NCBI RefSeq assembly: GCF_003590145.2
Contig: NZ_CP060436.1
Location: 3,105,001-3,169,000 of the forward strand
DNA length: 64,000 bases
From: Pseudooceanicola algae
Lineage (GTDB): Bacteria > Pseudomonadota > Alphaproteobacteria > Rhodobacterales > Rhodobacteraceae
Direction: 5' to 3'
Below, piece after piece: positions 56,453-64,000 of this stretch; positions within the stretch are counted from its first letter, which is position 1, and every line of letters starts with the position of its first letter. The notes beneath the pieces are model-generated. The model saw only the letters and a list, made by a program, of their open reading frames with translations. It was not told where the DNA came from and ran no database searches. The position numbers were made by a program, and so were the translations under genes.

Positions 56453-58054
56453 ATGGAAAGGCTTAAAGTTGCGCCAATGGCAAGGATTGCATTCATACTT
56501 CTCTGTCACAAGGACCCGGAAGGGATCATCGAGCAAGCCCAACGGCTGACTGCCGTGGGCGATTACATGGCGATCCATTTCGATGCCCGCGCCAAGCCTG
56601 CCGATTATCTGAAAATTCGCGCGGCCCTGAAGGACAATTCCAAAGTCGTCTTCTCGCACCGGCGGGCAAAATGCGGTTGGGGCGAATGGTCTCTGGTGCA
56701 GGCGACCCTTTATGCGGTCCAGGCGGCCGTTGCCGCGTTCCCTCGCGCGACCCATTTCTACATGTTGTCGGGCGATTGCATGGTGATCAAGTCGGCCGAA
56801 TATGCCCATGATTTCCTTGATCGGGACGAGGTCGATTATATCGAAAGCTTCGATTTCTTCTCTTCGGGGTGGATCAAGACCGGTATCAAGGACGACCGTC
56901 TTGTCTACCGGCACTTCCTGAACGAACGGAAGCACAAGTTCTGGTTCTACAAGTCCCTCCAGTTGCAGCGCAAAATGGGTCTGACGCGCCAGATTCCCGA
57001 GGATCTGCAAGTCCAGATCGGCTCGCAATGGTGGTGCCTGCGGCGGCGCACCATCGAGGCGATCCTGGATTTCTGCGATCAGCGCCCGGACGTGATGCGC
57101 TTTTTCCGCACCACCTGGATTCCGGACGAGACCTTCTTTCAGACCCTGGTCCGCCATCTGGTCCCGACACCTGAAATCCGGTCCCGCACCCTGACCTTCC
57201 TGCTGTTCACCGATTACGGCATCCCGGTGACCTTCTATAATGACCACTATGATCTGCTGCTCGGGCAGGATTTCCTCTTCGCGCGCAAGATTTCACCCGC
57301 CGCGCATGAGGTGAAGCGCCGCCTCGGTCTGCTCTATGCGGCCAAGGGGGTGGATTTTCCGATCTCCAACGAAGGCGCCACCCTGTTCCATTTCCTGTCG
57401 GGGCGTGGTCGTGTCGGGCGCCGTTTTGCCTCGCGCTTCTGGGAAAAGGAAAGCTCTCTGGGGCGCGAGCGCGAGCTCCTGATCATCATCTGCAAGAAAT
57501 GGCATGTCGCAAAGCGCCTGGCCGATCAGATCCGTCAAAAGACCAATATCCCGACGCTCGAATACCTGTTTCATGAAGAGGCCGCCGATCTGCCCGATCT
57601 GGGCGGCATCCAGTCGACGCTGGAAAAACGGACCCGGCACCGACGGGCGTTGATGCGGATGCTGTTCGATTATTACCAGACCGACCGAATGGTGATCTGC
57701 ATGGATCCGTCGGGCATCGACCTGCTTGAGGACTTCTGCGGCGACCGTGCACAGACCCTGCTGCTGGACGTGGAGTGCGAATTCAGCGACGACTACCTGA
57801 TCGGACACGCCAAACGTGTCGGCCTTGCGGGGGAACAGACGACGCAGGATACGCTCGACCGGCTGTTGCCGACGATCCGCCACGACATCACCTTCGAAGC
57901 CGACCGGATTCGCGACAGCGAATTCGAAAATCACCACCGGATTCGGGAAAGCCAGTCCAGCACCGAAAATGCGCCGGTCCTGGCGGATTTCCTGTCGACC
58001 GGCACAAGCACGGCGCAGGAAATCCTTGCGCTGGACCACCTGTTCACTGACTGA
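56453..58054 (+). CDS. GT14 (core-2/I-branching, beta-1,6-GlcNAc-transferase-like) glycosyltransferase with C-terminal DUF5928-like domain
   Basis: 533 residues. The N-terminal about 300 residues match the Branch family: ARIAFILLCHKDPEGIIEQA, YMAIHFDARA, CGWGEWSLVQATLYAV, FYMLSGDCMVIKS and QWWCLRRRTIEAIL, then WIPDETFFQTL. The C-terminal about 220 residues form a separate domain common in Rhodobacterales homologues (DUF5928 as I recall it), with IIICKKWHVAKRLADQI and FHEEAADLPDLGG. The ATG at 56477 is an alternative start and fits the family alignment better, though its ribosome-binding site is distant. It probably acts in exopolysaccharide synthesis with the divergent sulfotransferase. Confidence 0.87.
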   Translation: MERLKVAPMARIAFILLCHKDPEGIIEQAQRLTAVGDYMAIHFDARAKPADYLKIRAALKDNSKVVFSHRRAKCGWGEWSLVQATLYAVQAAVAAFPRATHFYMLSGDCMVIKSAEYAHDFLDRDEVDYIESFDFFSSGWIKTGIKDDRLVYRHFLNERKHKFWFYKSLQLQRKMGLTRQIPEDLQVQIGSQWWCLRRRTIEAILDFCDQRPDVMRFFRTTWIPDETFFQTLVRHLVPTPEIRSRTLTFLLFTDYGIPVTFYNDHYDLLLGQDFLFARKISPAAHEVKRRLGLLYAAKGVDFPISNEGATLFHFLSGRGRVGRRFASRFWEKESSLGRERELLIIICKKWHVAKRLADQIRQKTNIPTLEYLFHEEAADLPDLGGIQSTLEKRTRHRRALMRMLFDYYQTDRMVICMDPSGIDLLEDFCGDRAQTLLLDVECEFSDDYLIGHAKRVGLAGEQTTQDTLDRLLPTIRHDITFEADRIRDSEFENHHRIRESQSSTENAPVLADFLSTGTSTAQEILALDHLFTD

Positions 58055-58064
58055 GGTGCGCCAA

Positions 58065-58445
58065 ATGGCCTATTCCTATGACGAAAAGAACATCTTTGCG
58101 ATGATCCTGCGCGGCGAGATCCCCAACAAGACGGTGATCGAGACCGCACATACCCTCGCCTTCGAAGACATTCAGCCACAGGCCCCGGTGCATATGCTGG
58201 TGATTCCCAAGGGCGCCTATGTCACCTATGACGATTTCGCGGCCCGTGCCAGCGACGCCGAAATTCTCGATTTCACCCGCACCCTGGCGAAGATCTGCGA
58301 AATGACCGGCGTTTCGGCGGATGCAGGGGACGGCTGCCGCTTCATCTCCAACGCCGGGACCCATGGAATGCAGGAAGTGCCGCATATGCATGTCCACCTC
58401 CTGGCCGGCCGCCCGCTTGGCCGTCTGCTCGACCCGGCGGGCTAG
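58065..58445 (+). CDS. HIT family protein (Hint/PKCI type)
   Basis: 126-residue nucleotide-binding hydrolase of the histidine triad superfamily. The triad HMHVHLLAG is near the C-terminus, the N-terminal block is NIFAMILRGEIPN, and the central block is HMLVIPKGAYV. Hint proteins hydrolyse AMP-lysine or AMP-NH2-type nucleoside phosphoramidates. It starts 10 bp after the glycosyltransferase stop, so it may be cotranscribed with it by position alone. Confidence 0.93.
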   Translation: MAYSYDEKNIFAMILRGEIPNKTVIETAHTLAFEDIQPQAPVHMLVIPKGAYVTYDDFAARASDAEILDFTRTLAKICEMTGVSADAGDGCRFISNAGTHGMQEVPHMHVHLLAGRPLGRLLDPAG

Positions 58446-58609
58446 CGCTGCAACTTCGGCGGGCAGCGCAGGCGCGACTGCCCCCGAACCGCCCGTGACC
58501 TCCGCAACCGCGACACGCTGGAGGGGGCGTGACACGCCGCCATCTTGCCAGCGCCGGGGCTTTCGGTCTATCCCGACGCAGCGCGACAAGCCTGAAGAGG
58601 ACAAGCCAG

Positions 58610-58819
58610 ATGCCGATCGAAGCTCCCGAAACCAAGATCGTTGACAGCCACAAGGTCGCCTGTGACGGCGGCGAAGGGGCGCTTGGCCATCCCCGCGTCT
58701 GGCTGCATATCCCCGAAGACACCGGCTTCGTCGAATGCGGCTATTGCGACGCGCGATACGTCCTCAGAGGGCACGAAGGCCTGACGGCAGGCACCGAAAC
58801 CCCCGCCTTCAAGGTCTGA
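58610..58819 (+). CDS. CHCC zinc-finger protein (NDUFS6-like)
   Basis: 69-residue protein. The zf-CHCC motif is formed by Cys18, His27 and the CGYC pair (Cys43, Cys46), in the order [17 protein letters not shown] and [11 protein letters not shown]. The family includes the mitochondrial complex I subunit NDUFS6, and alphaproteobacteria carry a homologous accessory subunit. A complex I role is thus plausible, though no nuo genes are nearby. CCTGAAGAGGACAAGCC precedes the ATG. Confidence 0.87.
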   Translation: MPIEAPETKIVDSHKVACDGGEGALGHPRVWLHIPEDTGFVECGYCDARYVLRGHEGLTAGTETPAFKV

Positions 58820-58895
58820 TTGCCCAAGCGCAGGGGCACCGAAGACGTTGATGATCCCCGAATTGCGCGCGACTGTGACCCGCGCGCCCCTGATC

Positions 58896-58924
58896 GTTTC
58901 CCTGTCTGAAATATCCCGGGGGAA
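58896..58924 (-). repeat. Dispersed intergenic repeat, copy C (diverged, inverted)
   Basis: Read on the minus strand it gives TTCCCCCGGGATATTTC then AGACAGGGAAAC, differing from copy A by one deletion and about one substitution. It lies between the CHCC protein gene and polA, with a 12-bp GC hairpin at 58953-58979. Confidence 0.8.
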
Positions 58925-58952
58925 CGCGCGGAGACCGCGTTGAGCGGTCACC

Positions 58953-58979
58953 GCGCGTGGGGGCAGAGCCCCCGCGCGC
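58953..58979. terminator. GC-rich hairpin upstream of polA
   Basis: A 12-bp stem (58953-58964 with 58968-58979, one G-T) around an AGA loop. There is no T run. It probably ends the transcript of the CHCC protein gene and accompanies repeat copy C. Confidence 0.55.
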
Positions 58980-59089
58980 CGCCCCCACCGTCTCTCCTGC
59001 GCCCTTCCGCTTCGACCGGTGCAACTGGCTGGCATCCGTCCGGGAAAGCTGAGATAACCGCCCAAAGAGACCAGAACGGAGAGGCCTCA

Positions 59090-61897
59090 ATGGCATTCGG
59101 CAAGGGCTGTCACCTGCACCTGATCGACGGATCGGCCTTCATTTTCCGGGCCTATCACGCCCTGCCACCGCTCACGCGTAAATCAGACGGGCTGCCCATC
59201 GGGGCGGTCGCGGGCTTCTGCAACATGCTGCACCGCTATGTCGAGGGAAACACCGGCCCCGACGCCCCGACCCATGTGGCGGTGATCTTCGACAAGGGCA
59301 GCCATACCTTCCGCAACGACCTCTATGACCTCTACAAGGCCAACCGCGACGCCATGCCCGAGGATCTGCGCCCGCAGATGCCCCTGACCCGCGAAGCCAC
59401 CCGCGCCTTCAATATCGCCTGCGAGGAAATCGAGGGCTACGAGGCCGACGACATCATTGCCACCCTGTCCTGCCAGGCCCGCGACGCGGGCGGCCGCGTC
59501 ACCATCATCTCGTCTGACAAGGACCTGATGCAGTTGGTCGGCGGTGGCGTCGAAATGCTCGACGCGATGAAGAACCTGCGCATTGACTCCGAAGGCGTCG
59601 AGGCCAAGTTCGGCGTCGGCCCCGACCGCGTCGTCGACGTGCAGGCCCTGGCCGGCGATTCGGTCGACAACGTCCCAGGCGCGCCGGGCATCGGCATCAA
59701 GACCGCTGCCCTGCTGATCAACGAATACGGCGACCTCGAGACGCTTCTCGACAATGCCGGGAAGATCAAGCAGCCCAAGCGCCGCCAGTCCCTGATCGAC
59801 AACCGCGCCCAGATCGAACTGTCCAAACGCCTCGTGACGCTCGACTGCAACACGCCGCTCGATTTCACCCTCGACGACCTCGAGGTGAAGGACGCCGACC
59901 CCGAGGTCCTGCTGCCCTTCCTTGCCGCGATGGAATTCCGCACCCTGACCAAGCGCATCGCCGAACAGATGGGCGCCGAGATCCCGGAAATCCCCGACAC
60001 CCCCGCGGCCGAAGGCGCGGTGGTCGTCGCGGAAACCCCCGACGCACCACCCATCGAAGATTCGCGTTACGAGACCATCACCGACCCAGAGACCCTTGCG
60101 AGGTGGGTGGCGAGGGCTTGCGAGCGCGGCGTTCTGGCGATCGACACAGAAACCACCGGGCTTGACGAAATGCAGGTCGATCTGGTTGGCATCTGTCTGT
60201 GCATTGATGCCGGCCATGCTTGTTATATCCCGCTGCAGCACAAGGCCGAACAAGGCGGCGACGGCCTGTTCGGGTCCGATGACCTTGCGCCGGGGCAGAT
60301 GCCGATCAACCTGGTGCTCGACATGCTGAAACCGATTCTCGCGGATGAGTCCGTGCTGAAGATCGGCCAGAACATGAAATACGATGCCAAGATCCTGAAG
60401 CGCTACGGGATCGACGTGGCGCCTTTCGACGACACGATGCTCATCAGCTACGCGCTGAATGCCGGGCTGCACAATCACGGCATGGATGCGCTGTCCGAAC
60501 GCTATCTGTCGCACAAGCCGATCCCGATCAAGGAACTGATCGGGTCGGGCAAGAGCCAGATCACCTTCGACCGCGTGCCAATCGACAAGGCGACACGCTA
60601 TGCCGCCGAAGATGCAGATGTCACCCTACGCCTCTGGCAGGTGCTGAAACCCCGCCTGCACCGCGAAAAGGTGACCAGTGTCTACGAGACTCTCGAACGC
60701 CCCCTGTCGCCGGTCCTGGCACATATGGAAATGCAGGGGATCGAGGTCGACCGCGACACGCTGTCCCGCATGTCCAACGCCTTTGCCCAGAAAATGGCCG
60801 GTCTCGAGGACGAGATCCGAGAGCTTGCAGGCGAGGATTTTAACGTCGGCTCCCCCAAGCAACTGGGCGAGATCCTGTTCGACAAGATGGCGCTTCCCGG
60901 TGGCAAGAAGGGCAAGACCGGGGCCTACTCGACCGGCGCGGACATCCTCGAGGACCTTGCGACGGAACATGATCTGCCGGGCCGGGTGCTGGACTGGCGC
61001 GCGCTGTCAAAGCTGAAATCGACCTATACCGACGCGCTGCAACGCTACATCAATCCCGAAACGGGGCGGGTCCATACCTCTTACGTGCAGACCGGGGCGA
61101 ATACCGGCCGGCTCGCTTCGGCGGAACCGAACCTGCAGAACATCCCTGTGCGCTCGGAAGAAGGCCGCCGCATCCGCGAGGCCTTTGTCGCGCCGATGGG
61201 CAAGCTGCTGGTCTCGCTCGACTATTCCCAGATCGAACTGCGTATCCTGGCCCATGTCGCCGGGATCGAAGCGCTGAAGCAGGCCTTCCACGAGGGCCAG
61301 GACATCCACGCCGCCACCGCGTCGGAGATGTTCGGTGTGCCGCTGGAAGACATGACGCCGGATGTGCGCCGACAAGCCAAGGCGATCAATTTCGGCGTGA
61401 TCTACGGCATCTCGGGCTTTGGCCTGGCGCGTAACCTGCGTATCCCGCGGGCCGAGGCACAGGGGTTTATCGACCGCTACTTCGAACGCTTCCCCGGCAT
61501 CCGTGACTACATGGACGCCACGGTCGCCTTCGCGAAGGAAAACCTGTTCGTGCAGACCCTCTTCGGTCGCAAGATCCATACGCCGGAGATTGGCGCCAAG
61601 GGCCCCCACGCGGGTTTTGCCAAACGCGCCGCGATCAATGCGCCCATCCAGGGCACCGCCGCCGACATCATCCGCCGCGCCATGATCCGCATGCCAGAGG
61701 CAATCGAAGGCCTTCCGGCCCGGATGCTGCTTCAGGTCCATGACGAACTGGTCTTCGAGGTCGATGAAGGCGCGACCGATGCACTGGTCGCAGCAGCAAA
61801 GTCGGTCATGGAGGGCGCCAGCCTTCCCGCCATCAAGCTGGACGTGCCGCTGATCGTCGATGCAGGACAGGGCCGGAACTGGGCCGAAGCACATTGA
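59090..61897 (+). CDS. polA: DNA polymerase I
   Basis: 935 residues from the ATG at 59090 (ACGGAGAGG upstream). Three domains: a 5-prime flap nuclease (about 5-290, HLIDGSAFIFRAYHALPPLT, the YEADDIIATL segment), a 3-prime to 5-prime exonuclease (about 330-520, LAIDTETTGLDEMQVDLVG with the ExoI Asp and Glu intact, so proofreading should be active) and the polymerase domain. Polymerase motifs A (LVSLDYSQIELRILAHV), B (RRQAKAINFGVIYGISGFG) and C (LLQVHDELVFEV) are all present. It acts in Okazaki fragment maturation and repair. Confidence 0.98.
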   Translation: MAFGKGCHLHLIDGSAFIFRAYHALPPLTRKSDGLPIGAVAGFCNMLHRYVEGNTGPDAPTHVAVIFDKGSHTFRNDLYDLYKANRDAMPEDLRPQMPLTREATRAFNIACEEIEGYEADDIIATLSCQARDAGGRVTIISSDKDLMQLVGGGVEMLDAMKNLRIDSEGVEAKFGVGPDRVVDVQALAGDSVDNVPGAPGIGIKTAALLINEYGDLETLLDNAGKIKQPKRRQSLIDNRAQIELSKRLVTLDCNTPLDFTLDDLEVKDADPEVLLPFLAAMEFRTLTKRIAEQMGAEIPEIPDTPAAEGAVVVAETPDAPPIEDSRYETITDPETLARWVARACERGVLAIDTETTGLDEMQVDLVGICLCIDAGHACYIPLQHKAEQGGDGLFGSDDLAPGQMPINLVLDMLKPILADESVLKIGQNMKYDAKILKRYGIDVAPFDDTMLISYALNAGLHNHGMDALSERYLSHKPIPIKELIGSGKSQITFDRVPIDKATRYAAEDADVTLRLWQVLKPRLHREKVTSVYETLERPLSPVLAHMEMQGIEVDRDTLSRMSNAFAQKMAGLEDEIRELAGEDFNVGSPKQLGEILFDKMALPGGKKGKTGAYSTGADILEDLATEHDLPGRVLDWRALSKLKSTYTDALQRYINPETGRVHTSYVQTGANTGRLASAEPNLQNIPVRSEEGRRIREAFVAPMGKLLVSLDYSQIELRILAHVAGIEALKQAFHEGQDIHAATASEMFGVPLEDMTPDVRRQAKAINFGVIYGISGFGLARNLRIPRAEAQGFIDRYFERFPGIRDYMDATVAFAKENLFVQTLFGRKIHTPEIGAKGPHAGFAKRAAINAPIQGTAADIIRRAMIRMPEAIEGLPARMLLQVHDELVFEVDEGATDALVAAAKSVMEGASLPAIKLDVPLIVDAGQGRNWAEAH

Positions 61898-61943
61898 TCA
61901 TCCGTCCCGGCGCGCGTCTTGCTGGCGTCGCATGCCTCCGGCG

Positions 61944-62004
61944 GGAGTATTTTCAGCCAGATGATGAAGAGCCTGTCTCCCCGTCATCTGGCTGGAAATA
62001 CTCC
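61944..62004. repeat. Long inverted repeat between polA and the hyi-like gene
   Basis: Arms 61944-61964 and 61984-62004 pair over 21 bp with a single G-T mismatch (GGAGTATTT...CAGCCAGATGA). The 19-nt loop is short enough for an RNA hairpin. It resembles the GGGAGTATTT-type intergenic repeats widespread in Rhodobacterales. A second hairpin follows. Confidence 0.8.
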
Positions 62005-62028
62005 GGGGGAGTCGCGCGCTAGCGCGGC

Positions 62029-62047
62029 GGGGGCAGTGCCCCCTTTT
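62029..62047. terminator. Terminator between polA and the hyi-like gene
   Basis: GGGGGC (62029-62034), loop AGT, GCCCCC (62038-62043), TTTT. It lies between converging genes behind the 21-bp inverted repeat. Confidence 0.75.
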
Positions 62048-62124
62048 CGGGAGTATCACCTGAACTTTATGTCATTTTCCGCGGCACGCGTTCGTTGACA
62101 GCCCGCCGTCAGTTGGTTTCGCTG

Positions 62125-62913
62125 TCACGCCTGTTTCTTGAAAGCTCCGTCGTCCCCCTTAAGTCGCGCTAGCCAGCCGAGACCGTCGATAGTCTTGCCT
62201 GAGGGCCGGTAGTCCGCCCCGACCCAGCCAGCATAACCGCCTTTTGCCAACTGGCTGAAAAAACCATAGAAATCGATCTCTCCGCCGTCGGGTTCAGCCT
62301 GATCGGGGGCCGAGGCGATCTGCACATGGCTGGCCAGATGCCCGTAGCGGTCCCAGGTCCCGGCCACGTCGCCGGTGATCATATGGGCATGGTAGGTATC
62401 GAATTGCAGCCCGAGGTTCTTGCGCCCCACGGCCTTGATGACATCGGCAGCAAGGCTGAAATCGTTCATGAAATAGCCCGGCAGATCGGCATCGTTCATC
62501 GGTTCGATGGTCAGGCTCTGGCGCGGGGCAAAGTCGCAGGCCCAGGTGAGGTTCTCTATCATCGTCGCGCGCGCCGCCTCGCCAAAGGCGCTGCCAGACA
62601 TGACATGGACGTGCTGTGCCTTCAGGGCATTGGCATAGCGCAGGGCGCGGCGAAAATCGTGTTGAAACCGCATCTGCCCGTTGGGGACGGCGGCAAAGCC
62701 CGCCATGCCACCGGTGTAATTCGGCGGCGGCGCGGCGATCAGGGTCACTGGCAGACCGGTAAAGCCGAGCGTATTGCGCAGATCGACCGCCGGAGCATCA
62801 TAAGGGAAGGGGATTTCGACCGCGTCGAAGCCGGCCTCGGCCGCCGCCGCGATGCGGTCGGGCACCGGGCGGTCGGTGAACAGGGTCATCACATTTGCAG
62901 CGAATTTCAGCAT
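62125..62913 (-). CDS. hyi: Hydroxypyruvate isomerase-like TIM-barrel protein
   Basis: 262-residue sugar-phosphate-isomerase/epimerase-type TIM barrel of the Hyi/OtnI group. Segments are FAANVMTLFTDRPVPDRIAA, the AGFDAVEIPFPY block, LTIEPMNDADLPGYF with a metal-ligand Glu, the LGLQFDTYHAHM metal site and the HVQIASAPDQAEPDGGEIDF block. The expected reaction is hydroxypyruvate to tartronate semialdehyde, or an acid-sugar isomerisation in OtnI. No glyoxylate-pathway partners (gcl, glxR) are adjacent, so the substrate is not certain. Confidence 0.88.
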   Translation of the reverse strand: MLKFAANVMTLFTDRPVPDRIAAAAEAGFDAVEIPFPYDAPAVDLRNTLGFTGLPVTLIAAPPPNYTGGMAGFAAVPNGQMRFQHDFRRALRYANALKAQHVHVMSGSAFGEAARATMIENLTWACDFAPRQSLTIEPMNDADLPGYFMNDFSLAADVIKAVGRKNLGLQFDTYHAHMITGDVAGTWDRYGHLASHVQIASAPDQAEPDGGEIDFYGFFSQLAKGGYAGWVGADYRPSGKTIDGLGWLARLKGDDGAFKKQA

Positions 62914-63013
62914 TCAGCCCCCCATCCGACCGGTGGTCCGCGCAGTTTGGCCGCCAGGGCGCAGCGGGCGATCCCTGCGCGGGGCCGGGTCGTTGCTCAA
63001 GGATGCGAAGTGG

Positions 63014-63607
63014 TTACTCGTCGGTCAACTCTTTCGCGCGAATTATCGGAAAAAACTCGCGCGAGGAGCTTAACCCGAACCAGTCTTCCCCTTCATGAAG
63101 CCGGGTTTCACCGATCTCGACCAGCCTGTAAAAGCTCTTGCGATCGATCAGCGCCTCCAGCCGGTCGCGGATCAGCACATAGGGTGCTGGTTCGCCCGAT
63201 TCTGGGTCGCGGGTGACGCGGATCGGGTGGGCTGGTCCGGCAGCCGCATGGTCAGCGACATTGGTCTGAAAGGTCAGCACCTGGTCCGGGCCGGGATCAC
63301 GCAGGTCGAAATCGACCGCCAGAAACGGCGCATCATCGACGGTTATGCCCACCTTTTCCGCCGGAGTGACGAGAAAGTAATCGTCGCCGTCCCGGCGCAG
63401 GATGGTGGAAAACAGCCGCACCAGTTCCGGGCGCCCGATGGGCGTACCAAGGTAGAACCACGTGCCATCCCTCGCAATTCTCATGTCGAGGTCGCCGCAG
63501 AAGGGCGGATTCCAGTCGTGGACCGGCGGCAATCCGCGCCCCTTTGCACTTCGGGCCGAGGCGAGGATGCTCTCGGCGGTGACTTTCACGCTTTTTTGTG
63601 AGGTCAT
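63014..63607 (-). CDS. DUF1285 family protein
   Basis: 197 residues from the ATG at 63607; the longer in-frame upstream extension overlaps the MoxR gene on the other strand and is not used. Family segments are PPVHDWNPPFCGDLDMRIAR and GTWFYLGTPIGRPELVRLFS, then YFLVTPAEKVGI. DUF1285 proteins are small beta-rich cytosolic proteins of unknown role. It is divergent from a MoxR gene across 69 bp, a pairing that is common in Rhodobacterales. Confidence 0.9.
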   Translation of the reverse strand: MTSQKSVKVTAESILASARSAKGRGLPPVHDWNPPFCGDLDMRIARDGTWFYLGTPIGRPELVRLFSTILRRDGDDYFLVTPAEKVGITVDDAPFLAVDFDLRDPGPDQVLTFQTNVADHAAAGPAHPIRVTRDPESGEPAPYVLIRDRLEALIDRKSFYRLVEIGETRLHEGEDWFGLSSSREFFPIIRAKELTDE

Positions 63608-63676
63608 GAATTGGCCGTTAACCTTATGAGCGGTAGGGTTTGTTATTAAGATATAGTTACACGCAGGAGTAATGTC

Positions 63677-64000
63677 ATGGCAGAAGCCGACGATCTCGTG
63701 GCCGCCATCGAAAAGGTCGAGGAAAAACTGGCCGCGGCCAAGGCCTCTATCACCAAGCGATTTGTCGGTCAGGAACAGGTTGTCGATCTGACGCTGTCGG
63801 CGCTTTTGTGCAGTGGCCATGCGCTGCTGATCGGTCTGCCGGGGCTGGGCAAGACGCGGCTGGTGGAAACCCTGTCGACGGTCATGGGGCTGGATGGCAG
63901 TCGGATTCAATTTACGCCGGACCTGATGCCTGCCGATATTCTTGGCTCCGAGGTGCTGGAAACCGCCGCCGATGGCAGCCGCAGCTTTCGATTTCTGCCC
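63677..64000 (+). CDS. MoxR-family AAA+ ATPase, N-terminal part
   Basis: The frame is open to the window end; 108 residues are present, so the gene is truncated by the window. The ATG at 63677 follows AGGAG (63665-63669) at 7-nt spacing. After a coiled N-terminus (LVAAIEKVEEKLAAAKASIT) come the MoxR hallmarks KRFVGQEQVV, Walker A GLPGLGKT and RIQFTPDLMPADILGSEVL. MoxR ATPases act with vWA-domain proteins as chaperone-like assembly factors; DUF58 and vWA genes usually follow. Confidence 0.93.
   Translation, partial: MAEADDLVAAIEKVEEKLAAAKASITKRFVGQEQVVDLTLSALLCSGHALLIGLPGLGKTRLVETLSTVMGLDGSRIQFTPDLMPADILGSEVLETAADGSRSFRFLP

Noticed and set aside
63608-63910. Upstream extension of the DUF1285 protein
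   Set aside because: The added residues lie antisense to the MoxR gene and have no family similarity. The ATG at 63607 gives the normal family length.

Overview
The window is about 64 kb of GC-rich chromosomal DNA from an alphaproteobacterium, almost certainly a member of the Rhodobacterales (Roseobacter/Paracoccus group). The support is the combination of an RpoE-ChrR singlet-oxygen-type sigma/anti-sigma pair, a CcrM-type GANTC methyltransferase next to rnhB, an IalB-family protein, a DUF3035 lipoprotein, a DUF1285-MoxR pair, and many importers encoded by operons with 1-4 bp gene overlaps. I see no tRNA, rRNA, CRISPR array, insertion sequence, phage or integrase gene; this looks like ordinary chromosome rich in catabolic transport operons.

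Layout. 1-4.7 kb: end of purH, lspA, a DUF3035 lipoprotein, and a pair of M16 peptidase-like proteins (one with the HxxEH zinc motif, one without). 4.8-7.8 kb: asparaginase (minus strand), an IalB-like secreted protein and rlmN. 7.9-13.6 kb: rpoE-chrR on the minus strand, divergent from an FAD oxidoreductase / DUF1365 / cyclopropane-fatty-acid-synthase-like operon and an SDR. Both directions carry candidate RpoE-type promoters, which suggests one photo-oxidative-stress, lipid-modification locus. 13.6-24.2 kb: a complete histidine-utilisation locus, hutC-hutF divergent from hutI-hutH-hutG-hutU, followed by a polar amino acid ABC importer. 24.4-31.8 kb: a 2-oxoglutarate/Fe(II) oxygenase, a PotD/A/B/C-like importer with a Tat-type binding protein, a cysteine hydrolase, an unrecognised protein and an MBL-fold hydrolase.

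32.1-36.2 kb: an overlapping three-gene set (a two-domain protein with a DegT/DnrJ/EryC1-type aminotransferase half, a sulfotransferase and a WbqC-like protein) that looks like surface-glycan or glycoconjugate biosynthesis and is the least explained part of the window. 36.2-43.6 kb: a minus-strand dipeptide/oligopeptide importer plus a CocE/S15-type hydrolase, six genes joined by five ATGA overlaps, divergent from a LysR gene. 44.6-51.0 kb: a TetR gene divergent from a second polyamine-type importer whose two permeases are unusually long. 51.1-53.4 kb: pxpA, a membrane-anchored winged-helix protein and small secreted proteins. 53.5-64 kb: rnhB, ccrM, a sulfotransferase divergent from a GT14 glycosyltransferase, a HIT protein, a CHCC zinc-finger protein, polA, a hydroxypyruvate-isomerase-like protein, a DUF1285 protein and the start of a MoxR ATPase.

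Non-coding structure: many genes end in GC-rich hairpins. A dispersed element, made of a hairpin plus a 28-34 bp repeat, occurs four times, mostly between convergent genes. Three GANTC sites lie just upstream of ccrM. The intergenic region between the tetR gene and the importer at 45.3-45.7 kb carries several short palindromes. The rpoE gene has no canonical start codon at the position where its ribosome-binding site and homologues would place it; an ATA codon sits there.
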